A DNA stretch of 64,000 nt. Source: Leucobacter triazinivorans (GTDB taxonomy: Bacteria; Actinomycetota; Actinomycetes; Actinomycetales; Microbacteriaceae). Below the pieces are notes generated by a model. The model saw only the letters and a list, made by a program, of their open reading frames with translations. It was not told where the DNA came from and did no database searches. Of the stretch, positions 48,391 to 57,315 are shown piece after piece. The position numbers and the translations under genes were made by a program. The stretch is from assembly GCF_004208635.1 (NCBI RefSeq), contig NZ_CP035806.1, forward strand, positions 2,356,001-2,420,000, written 5' to 3'. Position 1 is the first letter of the stretch; each line of letters opens with the position of its first letter.

Positions 48391-49746
48391 GTGACTGCGC
48401 CCAACGGACTCCGCGCCATCCCCACCGATGACCGCGCCTGGCTCATGGCCGCGCTCGCCGACGCGCTCGGCGGGGGCGCTCCGGTGCTCCCGGTGGTCGC
48501 CGGCACAGACCCCGAAGCGATCGTCGCGCTGCAGCACGAGCCCCTGCCCGAGGGCACCGCGCTCGTGGTGCGCACCTCGGGATCCAGCGGCGTGCCCAAG
48601 GCGGTGGCGCTCGGCGCCGACGCGCTGCGTGCGAGCGCCGAGGCCACGCACGAGGCGTTCGGCGGGCCGGGGCAATGGCTCGTCGCGCTGCCGGCGCACC
48701 TCATTTCGGGGCTGCAGATGCTGGTGCGCAGCGAGGTCTCCGGCATCGCGCCGGTGTTCTTCGATGGGGGGAGCGGCGGGGGGAACGGCGGATTCGATCC
48801 CGAGCAGTTGCTCACCGCGTCCGAGGCGCTCGAGCACGAGCGCCGCTACGTCTCGCTGGTGCCCGTGCAGTTCGCGCGCCTGCTCGATCTTGCCGAGCGG
48901 GATCGCGATGCCGCCGACGCGCTGCGGCGCTTCGACGCCGTGCTGGTGGGCGGCCAGGGCGTGCCCCTGGCGATGCGCCGCCGCGCCCACGATCTGGGCG
49001 CGGCGCTCACGCGCAGCTACGGCATGACCGAGACCGCCGGGGGCTGCGTGTACGACGGCGTGGAGATCGGCGACACGCGAGTACGCATCCGCGAGGGCGA
49101 GGTGCAGCTGGCCGGGTCGGCCCTCGCGCTCGGCTACGTGGGTGAACCCGCGCTCACCGCGGCGCGCTTCGTCGAGGATCGCGGCCGCGACGGCGTGCCG
49201 GTGCGCTGGTATCGCACGGGGGATGCCGGTGAGCTGCTGGGCGGCATGCTCACGGTCACCGGGCGTCTCGACCGGGTGCTCATCTCGGGCGGCGTCAACG
49301 TCTCGCTCGACGAGGTGGAGCGCGTGGCGCGCGACTTCGCGGGCTGGGGCAGCGCGGTGGCGCTCGCGGTACCCCATCCGGAATGGGGGGAGCGCGTCGG
49401 CCTGGTTGTGGAGTCGGCGGCGCAGGGCGACGCGCGCGCGGCGGGTTTCGACGAGGTGCGCGCGGCGATCCGGGATCGCCTCGGCGCGGCCGCGGCACCC
49501 GAGTGGGTCACCGAGACCGAGGAGATCCCGCGTCTCGCGGGAGGCAAGCCCGACCTCGCCGCTCTCGACGCGTGGCTGACGCGTCTGCGCGCGAGCTTCC
49601 GAGAGGTGCGTGGATCGGCATCCCCGTCATCCTGCGCGACGGAGGAGTCGCAGGATCTGTCCTACGCGGATTCTGCGATTCGCGGGCTCCCGCAGAATGA
49701 CGGGGACCAGCAGGATCGTGAGTGCAGCACGGAGGAGGGGCAGTGA
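48391..49746 (+). CDS. menE: o-Succinylbenzoate-CoA ligase
   Basis: A 451-residue adenylate-forming ligase of menaquinone synthesis. VVRTSGSSGVPKAVAL, SYGMTETAGGCVY, and GRLDRVLISGGVNV are the family motifs. The C-terminal lysine is in GGKPDLAAL. After the natural end near residue 410, about 40 residues are encoded by a palindromic repeat element (49621-49706) and are not conserved-looking. The stop overlaps menA (GTGA). Confidence 0.93.
   Translation: MTAPNGLRAIPTDDRAWLMAALADALGGGAPVLPVVAGTDPEAIVALQHEPLPEGTALVVRTSGSSGVPKAVALGADALRASAEATHEAFGGPGQWLVALPAHLISGLQMLVRSEVSGIAPVFFDGGSGGGNGGFDPEQLLTASEALEHERRYVSLVPVQFARLLDLAERDRDAADALRRFDAVLVGGQGVPLAMRRRAHDLGAALTRSYGMTETAGGCVYDGVEIGDTRVRIREGEVQLAGSALALGYVGEPALTAARFVEDRGRDGVPVRWYRTGDAGELLGGMLTVTGRLDRVLISGGVNVSLDEVERVARDFAGWGSAVALAVPHPEWGERVGLVVESAAQGDARAAGFDEVRAAIRDRLGAAAAPEWVTETEEIPRLAGGKPDLAALDAWLTRLRASFREVRGSASPSSCATEESQDLSYADSAIRGLPQNDGDQQDRECSTEEGQ
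49621..49706. repeat. Palindromic element inserted in the 3' end of menE
   Basis: TCCCCGTCATCCTGCG (49621-49636) and CGCAGAATGACGGGGA (49691-49706) form 16-bp arms with one mismatch, enclosing about 54 bp with further CGCAG/CTGCG pieces. The element is translated as part of menE. It resembles a short repeat/MITE-like sequence. Confidence 0.75.
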
Positions 49747-50696
49747 GCGGCAGGGATCGGCGCAGGTCGGGCAACCCGGCGGTGCGGGCCGCAGCCGAGC
49801 GGCAGGTCGCGGCCGGGGAGCAACCCCGGATCACGTGGCGCACCTGGGTCGGCGGGGCGCGGCTGCGCACGCTGCCGCTCGCGATCGCGCCCGTCGCGGC
49901 GGGTGCGGGCGTGGCCTACATGCTGCAGGGCTTCTCGCTGACGCTCACGCTGCTCGCCCTCGCCGTCGCGGTGCTGCTGCAGATCGGCGTGAACTACGCG
50001 AACGACTACTCCGACGGCGTGCGAGGCACCGACGCCTACCGGGTGGGGCCGGCGCGGCTCACCGGATCCGGCCTCGTCGACCCGCGAAAGGTGCTGGTCA
50101 CCGCCCTTGTGTTCTTCGGGCTCGCCGCGGCGGCCGGTGCGGCGGCGGTGATGCTGAGCGGGCGTTGGTGGTTCCTCGTGCTGGGGGTGCTCGCGATCCT
50201 CGCCGCATGGTTCTACACCGGCGGCAAGCGCCCCTACGGGTACGCGGGACTCGGAGAGGTGATGGTGTTCATCTTCTTCGGGCTGGTCGCGACCGTGGGC
50301 ACCGTGTACCTGCAGACCGAGGTGCAGACGCAGGAGGCCTGGATCGCGGGCGCCGGGGTGGGCTTCTTCGCCGTCGCCGTGCTCGTCGTCAACAATCTGC
50401 GCGATATCCCGACCGATCGGCTCGCCGGCAAGCGCACACTGTCCGTGCGTATCGGCGACCGCGCTTCGCGGGTGCTCTACATCCTCTGCGTGCTGCTCCC
50501 CTTCGCCGTGCCGGCCGTCTTCGGCCTCGTGTACCCGGGCATGGTGCTGGTGTGGTTCGTGCTGCTGATCGTTGCGCCCTGCGTGCTGATCGTGCTCACG
50601 GCGAAGACCCCGCGCGAGCTGATCCTCGTGCTGCAGCTCACCAGCCTCGCCGCGCTCGCCTACGGCGTGCTGCTCGGCGTGGCGTTCGCGTTCTGA
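49743..50696 (+). CDS. menA: 1,4-Dihydroxy-2-naphthoate polyprenyltransferase
   Basis: A 317-residue UbiA-family membrane prenyltransferase with eight to nine helices. First Asp-rich motif NYANDYSDGVRGTD and second NNLRDIPTD bind the magnesium diphosphate of the prenyl donor. GGAGGAGGGG precedes the GTG start, which overlaps the menE stop by four bases. It makes demethylmenaquinone, the membrane electron carrier of these bacteria. Confidence 0.95.
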   Translation: MSGRDRRRSGNPAVRAAAERQVAAGEQPRITWRTWVGGARLRTLPLAIAPVAAGAGVAYMLQGFSLTLTLLALAVAVLLQIGVNYANDYSDGVRGTDAYRVGPARLTGSGLVDPRKVLVTALVFFGLAAAAGAAAVMLSGRWWFLVLGVLAILAAWFYTGGKRPYGYAGLGEVMVFIFFGLVATVGTVYLQTEVQTQEAWIAGAGVGFFAVAVLVVNNLRDIPTDRLAGKRTLSVRIGDRASRVLYILCVLLPFAVPAVFGLVYPGMVLVWFVLLIVAPCVLIVLTAKTPRELILVLQLTSLAALAYGVLLGVAFAF

Positions 50697-50748
50697 GCCC
50701 CCGCCCCCGCCCCCGCCCGCCCGCCCCCGCCCCCGCGCCCGTCCGCGC

Positions 50749-50827
50749 CGAGACCGAGCCGATTGTTCGAACCCGAGCGGTTTCTCAGCGCTGCACGGCT
50801 CAGTCTCGAGCATTCGGCTCGGTCTCG
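50749..50827. repeat. 14-bp inverted repeat downstream of menA
   Basis: CGAGACCGAGCCGA (50749-50762) is repeated in reverse complement at 50814-50827 with a 51-nt spacer. The stretch 50697-50748 before it is a poly-CCCCGC tract. Probably a terminator-like or dispersed palindrome. The left arm begins GCGCCGAGA when extended, like the arm at 59878. Confidence 0.75.
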
Positions 50828-50848
50828 CGAGAGCCCCGGGGACAGCCC

Positions 50849-50885
50849 TTGCCCCCGCTCGCTCTGAGTCGGTAGGCTGACTCAG
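50849..50885 (+). promoter_or_regulatory. Promoter with overlapping palindrome ahead of the ABC exporter
   Basis: TTGCCC (50849-50854) and TAGGCT (50873-50878) are 18 bp apart. CTGAGTC (50864-50870) and GACTCAG (50879-50885) form a perfect dyad with the -10 hexamer in its centre, so a repressor could block the promoter. Transcription would start near 50885, giving a leader of about 180 nt before the exporter gene. Confidence 0.55.
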
Positions 50886-50919
50886 GAAACCCGATCGACC
50901 CGGAGGAGAGGAGCGGACC

Positions 50920-50982
50920 ATGCGGCCCAACACCACCGTCACCGCGTCTGCTCGTCCGGGCAGCCCGCTGACCGGACACTAG
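50920..50982 (+). CDS. Upstream ORF of 20 codons (possible attenuator leader peptide)
   Basis: Begins MRPNTTVTASARPG. A very strong GGAGGAGAGGAG lies upstream of the ATG, better than that of the exporter gene itself. Two hairpins separate it from the exporter start. In Bacillus subtilis the leader peptide BmrB controls the heterodimeric exporter BmrCD by ribosome-mediated attenuation; a similar role here is inference. Confidence 0.55.
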   Translation: MRPNTTVTASARPGSPLTGH

Positions 50983-50987
50983 TCCCC

Positions 50988-51049
50988 GGCCGCGATCGAG
51001 CGGCCCCTCCGATTCAGCCGTAGAGCTCCGGCCCGCCCGCCGTGAGCTC
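50988..51049 (+). promoter_or_regulatory. Two leader hairpins between the upstream ORF and the exporter gene
   Basis: Hairpin 1: GGCCGC (50988-50993) with GCGGCC (51000-51005). Hairpin 2: GAGCTC plus GGC (51023-51032) with GCC plus GAGCTC (51039-51049). They fill the short leader and may respond to ribosome position on the upstream ORF. No T-run follows, so a translational effect is as likely as termination. Confidence 0.5.
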
Positions 51050-51066
51050 CCTTCCGATCAGGGATC

Positions 51067-53040
51067 ATGACCACCCAGCACCCCGCTTCCACGCCCGCCG
51101 GCGCCGAGACGGCCGCCGCGCCGCCGCGCCCTCCCATGCTGCGCTCACTCGCGCGGCTCGTCCCCTACGCCCGTCCCGCGCTGCCCCGCCTCATCGGGGG
51201 TGCGCTGGTCGCGCTCGCCGCCACCGTGGTGAGCCTCATGGTGCCCCTGGTGATCCAGTGGGTGATCGACGGCCCCATCAGCGCGGGTTCGCGCGAGGCG
51301 GTGCTCTGGGGCGTGGGAGCCGTCTTCGCGCTCGGCCTGCTCGAGGCCCTGTTCATCTTCCTGCGGCGCGCGCTGGTGCTCGCTCCCGCGACCGAGGTGG
51401 ACCGCCTCGTGCGGCAGGCGTTCTTCGAGCGGCTGCTGCGGCTGCCCGTCGCCTTCCACGATCGGTGGCCGGGCGGTCAGCTGCTCAGTCGCATGATGCA
51501 GGACATCGGCCGGGTGCGGCGATTCCTCTCGTTCGGGCTGATCATGCTGCTCGTGAACCTGCTGACCATTGTCATCGGGATCGGTCTGCTGTTCCGCTGG
51601 CACTGGGTGCTCGGCACGCTCTTTCTGGTCTGCACGGTGCCCCTGTGGCTCGCGAGCGTGCGCTTCAACTCGCGCTTCGACACGCTCTCCCGCTTGAGCC
51701 AGGACCAGGCGGGAGACCTCGCCACCTCGGTCGAGGAGAGCGTGCACGGGATCCGGGTGCTCAAGGCGTTCGGGCGCGGCGGGCACGCGCTCGATGCCTT
51801 CGCGCGGCGCGCGGAGTCGCTGCGCGGCACCGAGCTGCGCAAGGCGCGCGCGCTCGGCGAGATCTGGTTCTGGCACGAGATCGTTCCAGTCGCGGCGCAG
51901 GCCGTCTGCCTGCTCGCCGGCGTCTGGCTCGTCGTGCGCGGCGAGCTCTCCGTGGGCGAGCTCTTCGCCTTCTTCACCTTGGCGGCGGCGCTGAGCTGGC
52001 CGATCGGCTCACTGGGGTTCCTCTTCTCGATGCTGATCGACACCCGCACGTCGGTCGACCGCATCTTCGAGGTGTTCGGCGCCCCGATCACGGTGCGGGA
52101 TCCCGAGCACGCCGTCGACCCCGGGCGCATCACCGGCCGGCTGCGCTTCGATCGCGTGACGTTCCGATATCCCGATATGCGCCCCGAGGAGCCGAACGTG
52201 ATCGACGGCCTCGAGCTGGAGCTCGAGCCGGGCGAGACCCTGGCGCTCGTCGGCGCGACCGGGTGCGGCAAGACCACGCTCACCACGCTGCCCTTGCGCC
52301 TGTTCGACGTGACCGGAGGAGCCGTGCGGCTCGACGGCCACGACGTACGCGAGATGTCGCTCGAGACGCTGCGCTCGCACATCGGCATCGCGTTCGAGGA
52401 TCCGGTGCTGTTCTCCGCCTCCGTGCGCGAGAACGTGCTGCTCGGGCGCGAGGATCTCGAGCCCGGTAGCGACAAGGCCGAGCGGGTGCTGCGCGAGGCC
52501 CTCGACGTGGCTCATGCCGGTTTCGCCTACGACCTGCCGCGCGGACTCGACACCGAAGTCGGCGAGGAGGGGCTCAGCCTCTCCGGCGGGCAGCGGCAGC
52601 GGCTCGCCCTCGCCCGAGTGGTGGCGGCGCAGCCCGCCGTGCTCGTGCTCGACGACCCCCTGTCGGCGCTCGATGTGGACACCGAGACGCGGGTGACCGC
52701 CGAACTGCGGCGCGTGCTCGCCGACACCACGGTGCTGGTGGTGGCCCACCGTCCCTCGACGGTCGCGCTCGCCGATCGTGTCGCGGTCATGTCGCGGGGC
52801 CGCATCGTCGCGGTGGGTCGGCACGCGGATCTGCTGCGCACGAGCGCGGAGTACCGCGCGCTGCTGTCCACCCTCGGAGATGAGGATCGGGGTGCCAGAA
52901 GCTCCCGGGGCCGGGATCCCGGTTCCGAGGGGGCGTCCGAGGATCGGCCGTCCGAGGGGGCGTCCGAGGATCGGCCGTCCGAGGGGGCGTCCGAGGATCG
53001 GCCGTCCGAGGGGCAGACGGGAGCGGGGGCCGTGGCATGA
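51067..53040 (+). CDS. ABC exporter half-transporter, degenerate-site subunit
   Basis: A 657-residue six-helix permease plus ATPase. Walker [10 protein letters not shown], signature [10 protein letters not shown], and Walker [12 protein letters not shown], where Asp replaces the catalytic Glu. This marks the degenerate-site half of a heterodimeric exporter (LmrC/BmrC/TM287 type). The C-terminus carries three exact copies of a 9-residue repeat EGASEDRPS. Its stop overlaps the second subunit by four bases. Likely exports drugs, lipids or peptides. Confidence 0.92.
   Translation: MTTQHPASTPAGAETAAAPPRPPMLRSLARLVPYARPALPRLIGGALVALAATVVSLMVPLVIQWVIDGPISAGSREAVLWGVGAVFALGLLEALFIFLRRALVLAPATEVDRLVRQAFFERLLRLPVAFHDRWPGGQLLSRMMQDIGRVRRFLSFGLIMLLVNLLTIVIGIGLLFRWHWVLGTLFLVCTVPLWLASVRFNSRFDTLSRLSQDQAGDLATSVEESVHGIRVLKAFGRGGHALDAFARRAESLRGTELRKARALGEIWFWHEIVPVAAQAVCLLAGVWLVVRGELSVGELFAFFTLAAALSWPIGSLGFLFSMLIDTRTSVDRIFEVFGAPITVRDPEHAVDPGRITGRLRFDRVTFRYPDMRPEEPNVIDGLELELEPGETLALVGATGCGKTTLTTLPLRLFDVTGGAVRLDGHDVREMSLETLRSHIGIAFEDPVLFSASVRENVLLGREDLEPGSDKAERVLREALDVAHAGFAYDLPRGLDTEVGEEGLSLSGGQRQRLALARVVAAQPAVLVLDDPLSALDVDTETRVTAELRRVLADTTVLVVAHRPSTVALADRVAVMSRGRIVAVGRHADLLRTSAEYRALLSTLGDEDRGARSSRGRDPGSEGASEDRPSEGASEDRPSEGASEDRPSEGQTGAGAVA
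52927..53007 (+). repeat. Three exact 27-bp tandem repeats in the exporter gene
   Basis: 27-bp units at 52927, 52954 and 52981 encode EGASEDRPS three times in the C-terminal tail. In-frame expansion would be tolerated. Confidence 0.9.
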
Positions 53041-54851
53041 GCATCACCACCGTGCACGGCACCAGCGGCGAGGATCGCGGCGACTACACCCGCGCCGAGA
53101 GCCGGTCGATCCGGCGGCGCTCGCTGCGGCTCCTCGCCGATATCCTCCGCCCCCGCAGGCGGCTGCTCGTGCTCACCGTCGTGGTCGTCGTCGTGTCGAC
53201 GATCCTGCGCGCCGTCGTGCCGAGCCTCATCGCCTACGGCATCGACGCCGCGCTGCCCGCGGCGCTCGACGGCGACTGGGCGCCGATCCTGTGGACCGCG
53301 TCCGCGATCCTCGTCGCCGGCGGCGTCGGCGGCCTGCTCGTCGGCTGGTACGTGGTGCTGATCGCTCGGCTCATGCAGGCGATCATGATCGAGCTGCGCA
53401 CCCGCATCTTCCGGCACACGCAGCGGCTCAGCCTCGAGTTCCACGAGGGCTACACGTCGGGACGCATCATCTCGCGGCAGACGAGCGACCTGGAGTCGAT
53501 CCAGGAACTGCTCGACGGCAGCCTGAACGAGCTCGTCGACGCCGTGCTGATCGGCGCGTTCACGCTGTGCGCCCTGCTGCTGCTCGACTGGCAGAGCGCG
53601 TTGATCCTGTGCGCCGCGATGATCCCGCTCGTGCTGCTCATGCGCTGGTTCGTGCGGGAGTCGCAGCGGGGTTTCCGCGCCACGAGCGTGGCCAGTGCGA
53701 AGCTCATCGTGCGCTTCGTCGAGACGATGACCGGCATCCGAGCGGTGCAGGCGTTCCGCAAGGAGCGGCGGCGCTCGCGGGAGTTCGCGGGTGCCGCGAA
53801 AGAGTACCTCGACGCCAATCTGCGCGTGGTGCGGCTGTACGGCGTGTTCGATCCGGCACTCATGCTGCTCGGCAGCACCACGATCGCGGTCGTGCTGCTC
53901 TGGGGCTCCCTGCGCGTCGTCGACGGGACGCTGGCCATCGGCGTGCTCCTGGCCGCGATCATGTACGTGCGCAACTTCTTCGGGCCGCTCGAGGAGGTCG
54001 CCACGTTCCTCAACTCGTATCAGTCTGCGGCCGCCGCGCTGGAGAAGGTCTCGGGTGTGCTCGAGGAGGAGCCGACGGTGGCGGATCCCGATCAGCCCGA
54101 GCGGCTGCCCGACCACGGGGGCACGATCCGCTTCGACGAGGTCGAGTTCGGCTACGGGGCGGGGCGGAGCGTGCTGCGGATCCCGGATCTCGCGATCCCG
54201 AGCGGCCAGACCGTCGCGCTCGTGGGGACGACGGGTGCGGGCAAGTCGACGCTGGCGAAGCTCGTGGCGCGGTTCTACGACCCGCGCCGCGGCGCGGTGC
54301 GGCTCGACGGCGTCGATCTGCGCTCCGTGACCTCTGCCGATCTGCGGCGGGCAGTCGTGATGGTGACGCAGGAGGCCTATCTGTTCAGCGGGTCGGTGGC
54401 CGACAACATCGCGCTCGGCAACCCCGATGCCTCGCTCGCCGAGATCCAGGCGGCCGCCCGCGCGGTCGGCGCCCACGAGTTCATCGAGGCGCTGCCCGAC
54501 GGCTACGACACCGACGTGAACAAGCGCGGAGGGCGGGTCTCGGCCGGCCAGCGCCAGCTGATCTCATTCGCGCGCGCGTTCCTCGCCGATCCGGCCGTGC
54601 TGATCCTCGACGAGGCGACGGCCTCGCTCGATCTGCCGAGCGAGCGCCAGGTGCAGGCGGCGCTGCAGCGTCTGCTCGCGGATCGCACTGCGATCATCAT
54701 CGCGCATCGCCTGTCGACGATCGAGATCGCCGATCGCGTGCTCGTCATGGAGCACGGCGGAGTGGTGGAGGACGGCAGCCCGGCGCAGCTGATCGCGCGC
54801 GACGGGCGCTACGCCCGGCTGCATCGGGAGTGGGCCGCCACTCAGGAGTGA
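53037..54851 (+). CDS. ABC exporter half-transporter, catalytic subunit
   Basis: A 604-residue permease-ATPase fusion and partner of the previous gene. Walker [10 protein letters not shown], catalytic Walker [12 protein letters not shown] with Glu, and a non-canonical signature RVSAGQRQ where SGG is replaced by SAG. The complementary changes in the two subunits are those of asymmetric heterodimers with one active ATP site. ATGA overlap with the preceding gene. Confidence 0.93.
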   Translation: MSITTVHGTSGEDRGDYTRAESRSIRRRSLRLLADILRPRRRLLVLTVVVVVVSTILRAVVPSLIAYGIDAALPAALDGDWAPILWTASAILVAGGVGGLLVGWYVVLIARLMQAIMIELRTRIFRHTQRLSLEFHEGYTSGRIISRQTSDLESIQELLDGSLNELVDAVLIGAFTLCALLLLDWQSALILCAAMIPLVLLMRWFVRESQRGFRATSVASAKLIVRFVETMTGIRAVQAFRKERRRSREFAGAAKEYLDANLRVVRLYGVFDPALMLLGSTTIAVVLLWGSLRVVDGTLAIGVLLAAIMYVRNFFGPLEEVATFLNSYQSAAAALEKVSGVLEEEPTVADPDQPERLPDHGGTIRFDEVEFGYGAGRSVLRIPDLAIPSGQTVALVGTTGAGKSTLAKLVARFYDPRRGAVRLDGVDLRSVTSADLRRAVVMVTQEAYLFSGSVADNIALGNPDASLAEIQAAARAVGAHEFIEALPDGYDTDVNKRGGRVSAGQRQLISFARAFLADPAVLILDEATASLDLPSERQVQAALQRLLADRTAIIIAHRLSTIEIADRVLVMEHGGVVEDGSPAQLIARDGRYARLHREWAATQE

Positions 54852-55284
54852 TGCGCCGGGCAGTGCGGCCGGTCTGCGCCGGTCGTGCGGTGCGGCCGGT
54901 CTGCGCCGATCGTGCGGTGCGTCGTGCGGCGTGCGTCCTGGCTCGTGCTTCCAGCGTCGTGCACTGCCTCGTGCGTCGCGCCTCGTACCTCGTGCGTCGT
55001 GCGTCGCGCCTCGTACCTCGTGCGTCGTGCGGCGTGCCTCCTGCCTCGTGCCTCGTGCGCTGTTCCGTCGGGGCCTTCCCCTCGCGCCGTTCCACACGTT
55101 ACCCTCGCGCACCGATTCACCCTCGCGCCCCGAGAAGCCCGGAAACGAGGTGCTCGCAGGGAAAACAGTGCTGTTGGGTCAGGGGCGCCGGGGGATCCGC
55201 GCCGGGGGATCCGCGCCGGGCGATCCGCGCCGGGGGATCCGCGCCGGGGGATCCGCGCCAGAATGCGCCCGCGGCGCCGCGCAG
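54852..55284. repeat. Noncoding stretch of degenerate heptamer and GATCC repeats
   Basis: 54852-54920 holds two copies of a GTGCGGCCGGTCTGCGCCG-type unit. 54965-55060 is an array of about 14 heptamers of CGTGCCT/CGTGCGT type. 55190-55262 has five GCGCCGGGGGATCC-like units. Frames on both strands are repeat artefacts. The MFS promoter hexamer TAGTGT (55285-55290) follows. Confidence 0.75.
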
Positions 55285-55299
55285 TAGTGTGGTGACGAC

Positions 55300-56568
55300 A
55301 TGTCGAACTCCACGCGGGCGCTGCTGCGGCGCATGGCCCCGAGCATCTACGGGCCCACGATCCTCTTCACCCTGGGCGAGTTCGCCATGATGCCGCTGAT
55401 CCCGGTGATCGCGGTCGACATGGGCGCCGGTCTCGGCCTGTCGGGCGTCATCGCGTCCGCCGTGGTCGTCGGGCAGCTCGTGGGCAACCTGCCGGCGAGC
55501 TGGGTGGTGGCCCGGGCGGGAGAGCGCGTGGCGATGCTCATCGCGTCCGCAGTCGCTCTGCTCGGCGTGATCGGGGTGGCGTTCGCTCCGAACGTCGCGG
55601 TGCTGGGCGCCGCGGTCTTCGTCGTCGGGTTCGCGGCGGCCACGTTCGGGCTCGCACGGCACTCCTTCATGACCACGCGCGTGCCGTTCGCGATCCGCGC
55701 CCGAGCGCTGTCGTTGATCGGGGGCTCTCATCGCCTCGGGCGTTTCGCCGGCCCGTTCCTGGCGGCCGGGCTCCTCACCGCGACCGGGAGCTCCGCCGCG
55801 CCCGTGTGGGCGTTCGCCGTCTGCCTGGTGCTCGCGGCGCTGCTGGTCGCGTTCGCCCCGGATCCGGAGCGCGTCATCGCGCCTCCGGCCGGTGGTGCCG
55901 ATGCCGGAGGCGCCCGAGGCGGGGATTCGGCGGGGCCCGCATCGGCGCGGGCCGGCGGAATCGCCGCGGCGATCCGGGAGGGGCGCGGTCCGCTGCTCAG
56001 GATCGGCGGCTCGGCGGCAGTGCTGTCGGGGCTGCGTTCCGTGAAGGACGTGCTGCTCCCGCTGTGGGGAGTCTCGATCGGCATGGACGCGGCGGCGATC
56101 GCGCTCGTGGTGGGGGTGTCGGGGACCATCGACTTCGCACTGTTCTACACCAGCGGTCAGGTGATGGACCGCTTCGGGCGGCTCTGGGCGGCGCTGCCGG
56201 CGACGAGTGCGATGGCACTGAGCTTCCTCGTGCTCGCGTGCACGCACGATCTCCCGGGTGCCGAGGCGTGGCTGCTGGGCTGCGCGGTGGTGATCGGCAT
56301 CGGCAACGGGCTCTCGAGCGGGATCCTGCTGACGCTCGGCGCCGACCTCGCCCCCGGGGACGACCCGGCCCCGTATCTCGCGGCATGGCGCACGCTCACC
56401 GATCTCGGCGGAGCCGTCGCACCGCTCGCCGTGTCGGCGATCGCGGCGGTCTCGCTGCCCCTCGCCGCCGCCGCCACCGGGGTGCTCGCGGTGCTCGGCA
56501 GCGCCGGATTCGCGCGCTGGATCCCGCGCTACATCCCGCGCGCGCGGGGCGGGCGGCGGGATCCCTGA
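55300..56568 (+). CDS. MFS transporter
   Basis: A 422-residue 12-helix facilitator. The loop between helices 2 and 3 is SWVVARAGERVAML, a variant of the MFS signature, and RHSFMTTRVPFAIRARALSL resembles drug efflux-type carriers. A hydrophilic Gly/Ala-rich central loop of about 45 residues separates the halves. TAGTGT lies 9 bases before the ATG. Substrate unknown. Confidence 0.85.
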   Translation: MSNSTRALLRRMAPSIYGPTILFTLGEFAMMPLIPVIAVDMGAGLGLSGVIASAVVVGQLVGNLPASWVVARAGERVAMLIASAVALLGVIGVAFAPNVAVLGAAVFVVGFAAATFGLARHSFMTTRVPFAIRARALSLIGGSHRLGRFAGPFLAAGLLTATGSSAAPVWAFAVCLVLAALLVAFAPDPERVIAPPAGGADAGGARGGDSAGPASARAGGIAAAIREGRGPLLRIGGSAAVLSGLRSVKDVLLPLWGVSIGMDAAAIALVVGVSGTIDFALFYTSGQVMDRFGRLWAALPATSAMALSFLVLACTHDLPGAEAWLLGCAVVIGIGNGLSSGILLTLGADLAPGDDPAPYLAAWRTLTDLGGAVAPLAVSAIAAVSLPLAAAATGVLAVLGSAGFARWIPRYIPRARGGRRDP

Positions 56569-56723
56569 CCTCGGCGGCGCACCAGCCGTCGATGCTTCGC
56601 TCACAGATCGCGCTCCCACGCCGGGTCCACGCAACTTATCCACATTCTTCTTTTGCGCTTCCGATCAGCCGTTTCTTCCTGGAAAACTGGCTCCGAATCA
56701 GCCAGAATAGGAGTGTGATCACG

Positions 56724-57068
56724 ATGAACGAACCGCAGATCTGGGCGGTCATCGGCGTGCTCGCCGCGACGCTCGTCGGGTTCGTCACGCTGGTCACCCA
56801 GTTGCTCACCCGCACGATCTCGGCTCAGTTCGACGGAGTCGCGGCCCGGTTCGAGAAGTTCGACGCCAAGTTCGAGGCCAAATTCGAAGCGGTCGACCGC
56901 CGGTTCGAAGCCGTAGACGCCCGCGTCGACGCCCTGCACGCCGAGATGGTGCTGCGCTTCGAGCACCAGGAGCGCGTGTTCGACGAGCGGTTCTCGCGCC
57001 TCGAGGCGAAGCTGGAGGGCCTCGACCGTGACGTGCAGGCCATCTCGAAGCGGGTGTTCCCGGAGTAG
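56724..57068 (+). CDS. Small membrane-anchored coiled-coil protein
   Basis: A 114-residue protein. N-terminal transmembrane helix (IWAVIGVLAATLVGFVTLV), then a long helix with repeated heptads of AKFEAVDRRFEAVDARVD type, predicted coiled coil. AGGAG precedes the ATG. Similar proteins occur widely in actinomycetes without known role. Surrounding intergenic sequence (56569-56723) shows no gene. Confidence 0.8.
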   Translation: MNEPQIWAVIGVLAATLVGFVTLVTQLLTRTISAQFDGVAARFEKFDAKFEAKFEAVDRRFEAVDARVDALHAEMVLRFEHQERVFDERFSRLEAKLEGLDRDVQAISKRVFPE

Positions 57069-57255
57069 GTCCCGCGTGCCGAGAGCGACGCCTGGGCGAG
57101 GGGCGACACTGCGCCGACCTCGGGGTGCGAGCTCTTGCCGGTCTCGCGATGCGGGCTCCACCGGGGTGTCGGTGGCGATGCGGTCGCACGGGGCGAGGGT
57201 GCTGCGACCTGCGGGCACCCCGAAGACCCTCCGCGGCTTCCGGGTCGTCGTTGCC

Positions 57256-57261
57256 TAAACT
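57256..57261 (+). promoter_or_regulatory. -10 hexamer TAAACT of the glycosyltransferase operon
   Basis: TAAACT is the only clear -10-like hexamer in the 247-bp spacer 57069-57315, which otherwise holds nothing recognisable. The leader would be about 48 nt. Confidence 0.45.
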
Positions 57262-57315
57262 AGACCCCGTCCGCCCACCGGCGCACATCTCCCGACCGAA
57301 GGACTCCCGCACACC

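Noticed and set aside
49621..49706. Palindromic element read as a rho-independent terminator inside menE
   Set aside because: It is translated, lacks a T-run, and is followed by a coupled downstream gene, so termination there would cut menA expression.
54965..55060. Repeat array considered as a CRISPR
   Set aside because: Units are 7 bp and contiguous, with no spacers of constant size and no cas genes nearby.
56636..56644. TTATCCACA, a perfect DnaA box
   Set aside because: A single copy in an intergenic spacer without dnaA, dnaN or an AT-rich unwinding region; chance or minor DnaA binding is more likely than an origin.
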